From: Chloroflexota bacterium
Lineage (GTDB): Bacteria > Chloroflexota > Dormibacteria > Dormibacterales > Dormibacteraceae
Length of the DNA stretch: 10,712 bases
Assembly (NCBI GenBank): GCA_005888075.1
Contig: VBKD01000117.1
Coordinates: forward strand, 1 to 10,712
Direction of reading: 5' to 3'
Shown: one piece after another, positions 7,300 to 10,712 of the stretch
How the letters are laid out: every line of letters starts with the position of its first letter
How positions within the stretch are numbered: position 1 is the stretch's first letter
Translations under genes and position numbers: made by a program
Notes under the pieces: generated by a model
The model's input: only the letters and a program-made list of their open reading frames with translations
Databases searched by the model: none
What the model was told of the DNA's origin: nothing

Positions 7300-7839
7300 G
7301 TGCGCATGCCCTACTCACTCGACCTCCGACAGCTGCAGGCGCCGATCAAGGAGCGCTATCGCACCGAGCCGGCGTCGGCGCTCGTGGTGACCGAAGCCTG
7401 CAGTGCTCCAAGCGACCTGGACGATCCTCGACACTGCGCCGTTGCTCCGGCTGAGTTCCCTGACCTCATCATCCGCGCGGGCTTGCATCCTGCCGCCGGC
7501 GGCGCCGGCGACACGCCTTGTTCCGGGGACATCCTTGCCGCCGCGCTGGCGATTTGCGAGGAAAGCACCCTGAGGTCCGTCGCCGCGAACATGGGAGTGG
7601 AGCTTGAGTCGGTCGAGGTCGACGTGAAGATCCACTGGGACTTTCGCGGCACCATGGGGATCGACCGCGAGGTGCCCGTGGGGGCGACGGGCATCGAGAT
7701 GCGATCGCAGGTAAAGGTCAGAGAGGGTGTCGATCCAGAGCGCGCCAAGCGTCTGCTGGCCAGCGCCGAGCGGTATTGCTCGACGCTGCAAACGCTGCGT
7801 AACGGCGTCGAGGTGAAAACCGACTTTCATCTGGAATAG
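7300..7839 (+). CDS. OsmC-like protein (OsmC/Ohr superfamily)
   Basis: 179 residues from GTG 7300, which has GAGG (7291-7294) 5 nt upstream; ATG 7306 two codons later is the alternative. OsmC/Ohr proteins are dimeric cytosolic proteins, many of them thiol peroxidases reducing organic hydroperoxides. Seen: the helix with CSGDILAAALAICEESTLRSVAANMG (Cys74 and Cys86), the strand pair VELESVEVDVKIHWDFRGTMGI, and late in the protein Cys160 in AERYCSTLQTLRNG, the place where the family has its second reactive Cys. The spacing resembles the YhfA-type subgroup more than Ohr. Reduction of peroxides is family knowledge, not shown here. It is the first gene of a + strand run (OsmC, VOC, MFS, rhodanese-CBS, Zn-ribbon), divergent from the EEP gene; both promoters would have to fit in or near the 46-nt gap (7254-7299), where I see no clear -35/-10 pair. 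Confidence 0.88.
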   Translation: MRMPYSLDLRQLQAPIKERYRTEPASALVVTEACSAPSDLDDPRHCAVAPAEFPDLIIRAGLHPAAGGAGDTPCSGDILAAALAICEESTLRSVAANMGVELESVEVDVKIHWDFRGTMGIDREVPVGATGIEMRSQVKVREGVDPERAKRLLASAERYCSTLQTLRNGVEVKTDFHLE

Positions 7840-7908
7840 GTTGCTCCCGCTCCGCGCAGCGGTCTGTCGATCATCTCCGAGTGGCGCCGGCGACCCGAGT
7901 TAGCCTGA

Positions 7909-8319
7909 GTGGTAGTGCCTCAGCGGTTCCCGTTCCAACAGCTCGACTATCTCTACACGCCGAGCACCGATGTGGCGGCAGACAGCCGCTTCTTCACCGA
8001 GGTCTTGGGAGGCCGCCTGGCGTTCGCGATCGAGGGGATGGGCGCTCGCGTGGCGATGATCGAGCTCGCGGAAGGGCCGCCACACGTCCTGCTCACCGAT
8101 CATCTCGAAGGCGACCGACCGATCTTTGTGTACCGAGTCGAAGATCTCGGCGAGGCGGTTGCCGAGCTGAAGAATCGTGGATTGAAAAAGGAACGGCGTA
8201 TCGAGCTTCCCATGGGACCGTGCTCGACCTTCGTCACGCCCAACGGTCACCGAATAGCGGTCTATCAGCAGGTTCGGACAGAGGTGCTGGAACACTTCAT
8301 GGGCCGCAAGGATTGGTGA
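7909..8319 (+). CDS. VOC-fold (glyoxalase/bleomycin-resistance-like) protein, metal ligands atypical
   Basis: 136 residues from GTG 7909 (134 if GTG 7915 is used); a TGA in frame at 7906 rules out an earlier start. The vicinal oxygen chelate pattern of two beta-alpha-beta-beta-beta modules is visible: LDYLYTPSTDVAADSRFFTEVLGG at residues 12-35, then VAMIELAEGPPHVLLTDH, IFVYRVEDLGEAVAELKNRGL (73-92) and STFVTPNGHRIAVYQ (106-120). The usual first metal ligand (His after the Asp of strand 1) is Tyr14 and the usual last one (Glu at the end of the final strand) is Gln120, so a metal-dependent glyoxalase or dioxygenase role is doubtful; binding or sequestration of a small molecule is as likely. It lies 69 nt after the OsmC gene and only 6 nt before the MFS exporter gene, which suggests joint expression, possibly in resistance or detoxification. 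Confidence 0.82.
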   Translation: MVVPQRFPFQQLDYLYTPSTDVAADSRFFTEVLGGRLAFAIEGMGARVAMIELAEGPPHVLLTDHLEGDRPIFVYRVEDLGEAVAELKNRGLKKERRIELPMGPCSTFVTPNGHRIAVYQQVRTEVLEHFMGRKDW

Positions 8320-8325
8320 GGTAAG

Positions 8326-9921
8326 GTGACAAAGCTCATGACCAGGAAGCGTTGGGTTCTGGTGGCGGCGGTGCTCGGGTCGGGCATCGTGTTCCTCGAT
8401 TCGACCGTCGTCAACGTGGCGCTGCCGAGGATAGGCCGCGACCTGCCCCGCATCTTCCTGGGAGTGCTCGAGGGGCAATCCTATGTCTACAACGCCTATC
8501 TGCTGACGCTGAGCGCGTTACTCATTCTGGCCGGCGCCCTCAGCGACGTCTATGGACGCAAGCTTATGTTCCTGAGCGGGCTCGTCGGGTTCGGCGTCAC
8601 GTCTGTCCTTTGCGGTCTCGCCCCCAACCTGGAGCTGCTCGTGCTCTTCCGCATCCTTCAGGGGGCCGCCGGAGCGCTGCTTGTGCCCGGCTCGCTCGCG
8701 CTGATCACAACCAACTTCTCGGGGGAGGAGCAGGGTCGGGCGTTCGGGTTCTGGGCGGGCGCCTCGGGTGCGACGACCATCCTCGGGCCGGTGGTCGGCG
8801 GGTTGCTGGTCGACACGATCTCATGGCGGGCCGCTTTCTTGATCAACGTGCCGCTGGTCGCGCTGGCGGCGTGGGCGACCTGGAAGCACGTTCCGGAAAG
8901 CCGCAACGAGGAGGCCACGGCGAACTTCGATTGGCTCGGAGCGGGCATTGTGTTTCTCGCCGTCGGAGGCCTGGCCTTCGGTGCGATCTACGGTCAGCAG
9001 CGGGCGTGGCGCGACCCGGTGGGCTACCTCGCCCTGGCGGTGGGTGTGGTCGCGACCGTCGCGCTGCCCTTCTGGATGATGCGGGCCAAGCACCCCCTCA
9101 TACCGCTCGGGCTGTTCCGCTTCCGCAACTTCACGGTCACCAACATCTCGACGCTTCTGATCTACGGCGCGCTGTACGTCACTTTTTACTATCTCGGGCT
9201 CTTTCAGCAAGGCACCCTCGGTTACACCGCTGCGGCGGCGGGCGCCGGTGGGATCCCCGGCAGTCTTTTCCTCATCTTCTTTTCGTCGATCTTTGGATCG
9301 ATGGCGGCCCGTTTCGGGCCGCGCTGGTTCATGGCGGTCGGCCCAGCCATCATGGCGGCGGGGGTGCTGTGGTATACCCGGGTGCCCGCCAACAGCGTGC
9401 CGTGGCGGCTTCAGCCGGGGGATCCCAGTACCTACCTGCCAACCTCGTCTTGGCTCATCGATTTCTTGCCTGGGTCGATCATCTTCGGCATCGGCCTCTG
9501 CATCATGGTCGCGCCCCTGACGACCGCGTTGATGACCTCTGTCCCATCGCGCAACTCCGGGGTGGCTTCGGCGATCAACAACGCCGTTTCGCGTGTGGGT
9601 CCCCAGCTCGCGGGCGCGTTGATCTTCGTCTTCCTGACGGCAAACTTTTACTCGTTTCTCGCCGCACACCTCCCGGGCGTTGACGTTTCGTCTCCAACGT
9701 TTCGTGCGCAGGTCAGCCCGCTCAACACGCCTGCCAATGCGCAGCTGGCCGGCCTCGTGCGGGAGGCATCGACCGCGTCATTGCATCTGGCCATGTTCGT
9801 CGGCGCCGCGCTGCTCATCGTCGGGGCCCTCGTCAACGCTATCGGCATCCGGAACCCCGCGGTCGCCGAGGCAGAACACGAGCCGGCTCCCGCGGAGGCG
9901 GCGGCCACCGGTCACCCGTAG
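8326..9921 (+). CDS. MFS transporter, DHA2 (EmrB/QacA-type, 14 TM) drug-exporter-like
   Basis: 531-residue inner-membrane proton-coupled antiporter. DHA2 signatures seen: motif D1 LDSTVVNVALP (24-34), motif A GALSDVYGRK (70-79), the helix-4 Arg in LFRILQG (109), and motif C GASGATTILGPVVGG (145-159) followed by SWRAAFLINVPL. About 14 hydrophobic helices, including a helix near 494-512 and a polar Ala/Glu-rich tail. A long polar loop around 355-380 and another around 445-485 are usual for this group. GTG 8326 has GAGG (8318-8321) 4 nt upstream; ATG 8338, with AAGG (8323-8326) 11 nt upstream, is an alternative start four codons in. It starts 6 nt after the VOC gene and is followed after 26 nt by the rhodanese-CBS gene. 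Substrate unknown: members export antibiotics, cationic compounds or metabolites. The stop codon lies in a 15-nt tandem repeat described separately. Confidence 0.93.
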   Translation: MTKLMTRKRWVLVAAVLGSGIVFLDSTVVNVALPRIGRDLPRIFLGVLEGQSYVYNAYLLTLSALLILAGALSDVYGRKLMFLSGLVGFGVTSVLCGLAPNLELLVLFRILQGAAGALLVPGSLALITTNFSGEEQGRAFGFWAGASGATTILGPVVGGLLVDTISWRAAFLINVPLVALAAWATWKHVPESRNEEATANFDWLGAGIVFLAVGGLAFGAIYGQQRAWRDPVGYLALAVGVVATVALPFWMMRAKHPLIPLGLFRFRNFTVTNISTLLIYGALYVTFYYLGLFQQGTLGYTAAAAGAGGIPGSLFLIFFSSIFGSMAARFGPRWFMAVGPAIMAAGVLWYTRVPANSVPWRLQPGDPSTYLPTSSWLIDFLPGSIIFGIGLCIMVAPLTTALMTSVPSRNSGVASAINNAVSRVGPQLAGALIFVFLTANFYSFLAAHLPGVDVSSPTFRAQVSPLNTPANAQLAGLVREASTASLHLAMFVGAALLIVGALVNAIGIRNPAVAEAEHEPAPAEAAATGHP

Positions 9922-9936
9922 ACCGGTCACCCCTAG
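9907..9936 (+). repeat. 15-bp tandem duplication that copies the MFS stop codon
   Basis: Two adjacent 15-nt units, accggtcacccgtag (9907-9921) and accggtcacccctag (9922-9936), differ at one base. The first encodes Thr-Gly-His-Pro-stop at the end of the MFS gene; the second would encode the same four residues and stop in the same frame. The TAG of the second unit also supplies the AG of the AGGA ribosome-binding site for the next gene. Confidence 0.9.
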
Positions 9937-9947
9937 GATGGGTGTGG

Positions 9948-10637
9948 ATGTCGAGGTTGATCGATCGCGGTCAGGTCCAGGAGCTGGCAGCCAAGCGCGC
10001 GCAGCTGGTCGAGGTCCTGCCGGCCGAGGAGTATGCCGAAGACCACCTGCCCGGGGCGATCAACCTTCCGCTGCGGCACGTCGATCCGGAGCATGTCGCC
10101 GGGCTCGATCCAGAACGAGCCGTAATCGTCTACTGCTGGGATTCGGCTTGAGACATGTCTCCCAGGGCCGCGGCGCGGCTCGAGAGCCTCGGGTTTCGGG
10201 AAGTCTATGAGTACAAGGCCGGCAAGTTGGACTGGATGGCGGCCGGCCTGCCGACCGAAGGCACCAACGCCGGCCGTCCGCGTGCCGGCGATGTTGCCCG
10301 CAAGGACGTCCCCGTCTGCGGCCTGAAAGACCGACTGGGCGACGTTCGCGACCGCGCCCGCGCGTCAGGTTGGAACGCGGCGGTGGTGGTCAACGATGAC
10401 CGCGTCGTGCTCGGCTTGCTGCGCGCCAAGGAGTTGGGGAATGACGGCGATCTCCTGATCGAGCAAGCGATGCGGCCCGCTCCCAGCACCTTCCGTCCCA
10501 ACGTCCTGATCGGGGAGATGGCCAAGTTCATGGTCGAACACGATGTCGAGAGCTCGCCGGTCACGACCTCCGACGGGAAGCTGGTCGGCCTGCTCGTGCG
10601 CTCGGATGTGACGCGCATCGCCGCGGGAAAGCCATGA
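9948..10637 (+). CDS. Rhodanese-CBS protein with in-frame TGA at an active-site Cys position (candidate selenoprotein)
   Basis: A 229-residue reading if TGA 10149-10151 is decoded as one residue. Start ATG 9948 with AGGA (9935-9938) 9 nt upstream; GTG 9942 is an alternative. Residues 1-95 are a rhodanese-like sulfurtransferase domain: LVEVLPAEEYAEDHLPGAIN (20-39), VIVYC ending at Cys63, then DSA, the TGA as residue 68, DMSPRAAARLESLGF, and KLDWMAAGLPTEG. Close homologs, as I recall them, have Cys where the TGA falls (C-x4-C-D-x-S-P-R-A-A). Both sides are in the same frame and well conserved, so this is one gene, not two. Residues about 115-225 form a CBS pair (AAVVVNDDRVVLGLLRAKEL and SSPVTTSDGKLVGLLVRSDV), usually a regulatory nucleotide-binding module. 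TGA ends most other genes here, so the code is not changed. Options: selenocysteine insertion, nonsense mutation (with possible restart at ATG 10155, giving a 160-residue CBS protein), or a base error. Domain calls are firm; the Sec reading is tentative. Confidence 0.75.
10165..10181 (+). promoter_or_regulatory. Candidate bacterial SECIS-like hairpin downstream of the in-frame TGA
   Basis: Pairing by hand gives a 7-bp stem: 10165-10171 with 10175-10181 (one G-U pair, at 10166/10180, the rest G-C) closing an apical loop G-G-C (10172-10174). The loop begins 20 nt after the TGA at 10149-10151, within the usual distance for bacterial SECIS elements, and starts with G as these elements normally do. 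An alternative longer fold pairs 10161-10168 with 10186-10193 with one mismatch and one wobble. GC-rich coding DNA forms such stems easily, so this supports but does not prove selenocysteine insertion. Confidence 0.3.
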
Positions 10638-10712
10638 CGGACGTCGCCTGCTCGCGTTGTGGAAGGCCGGTCGAGGCGTGTGAGGGCTGCGCCGAACCAG
10701 AGTGCCGCCACG
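10634..10712 (+). CDS. Cysteine-rich zinc-ribbon-like protein, 3' truncated by window end
   Basis: ATG at 10634 overlaps the stop of the rhodanese-CBS gene as ATGA, the standard sign of translational coupling. Only 26 codons are in the window. The visible part carries five cysteines in CxxC-like spacing: Cys6-x2-Cys9, Cys16-x2-Cys19 and Cys24, followed by Arg-His, as in small zinc-ribbon or treble-clef-like proteins. Cysteine density this high with regular spacing is unlikely by chance in a spurious frame. No function can be assigned from the fragment; it may be structural zinc binding in a longer protein. Confidence 0.65.
   Translation, partial: MTDVACSRCGRPVEACEGCAEPECRH

Noticed and set aside
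7847..7862. Possible terminator between the OsmC and VOC genes
   Set aside because: Only 5 bp (ccgct/agcgg) around a 6-nt loop with no T-run; too weak to call in DNA of this composition.
10149..10151. Genome-wide reassignment of TGA to an amino acid
   Set aside because: iolA, iolD, the EamA, EEP and VOC genes and the rhodanese-CBS gene itself end in TGA exactly at family-typical C-termini, so TGA is a working stop here.
1..10712. tRNA, rRNA, CRISPR array, insertion sequence or phage genes
   Set aside because: No cloverleaf, regularly spaced repeats, transposase or integrase motifs were seen; nearly all bases are in the listed genes and no gap exceeds about 70 nt.

Overview
This is a high-GC (by eye about two thirds G+C), gene-dense window. 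Genes are short-spaced or overlapping, and GTG and TTG starts are common. Together with the gene content (inositol catabolism, EamA and DHA2-type transporters, and a rhodanese of the type common in Gram-positive-related soil lineages) this suggests a free-living soil or sediment bacterium of the Actinomycetota/Chloroflexota/Dormibacterota kind. The assignment is inference from style and protein flavour; there is no rRNA or marker gene here. Ordinary genes in the window end in TGA (most often), TAG or TAA, so TGA is a normal stop in this genome.

Region 1 (1-3813, + strand) is a piece of a myo-inositol degradation operon in the order iolA/mmsA (5' truncated by the window edge), iolD, iolB. IolD opens the ring of trihydroxycyclohexanedione, IolB isomerises 5-deoxyglucuronate, and IolA takes malonate semialdehyde to acetyl-CoA at the end of the pathway. 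The iolB copy is broken: both conserved halves are present, but in different frames, and the linker between them (roughly 20-25 residues) is missing.

Region 2 (3813-5089, + strand) continues with a 118-residue membrane protein, start-stop coupled to iolB and built from two copies of a 42-residue unit, followed by an EamA/DMT-type transporter.

Region 3 (5082-7253, - strand) holds two phosphoesterases in tandem: an endonuclease/exonuclease/phosphatase-fold protein, then an alkaline-phosphatase-superfamily (nucleotide pyrophosphatase-like) hydrolase. The latter converges on the EamA gene with an 8-nt overlap.

Region 4 (7300-10712, + strand, divergent from region 3) has an OsmC-like protein, a VOC-fold protein, a 14-TM DHA2-type MFS exporter, a rhodanese-CBS protein and the start of a cysteine-rich zinc-ribbon-like protein cut by the window end. 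Gaps are 69 nt or less, so it may be one operon with a thiol/oxidative-stress or detoxification theme. The most interesting point is the rhodanese-CBS gene: it has one in-frame TGA exactly where I recall homologs having Cys in the active-site loop, the frame and protein conservation continue past it, and a GC-rich hairpin with a G-starting apical loop lies 20 nt downstream. This is the pattern of a selenocysteine protein. A TGC/TGT-to-TGA nonsense mutation or a sequencing error is the main alternative.
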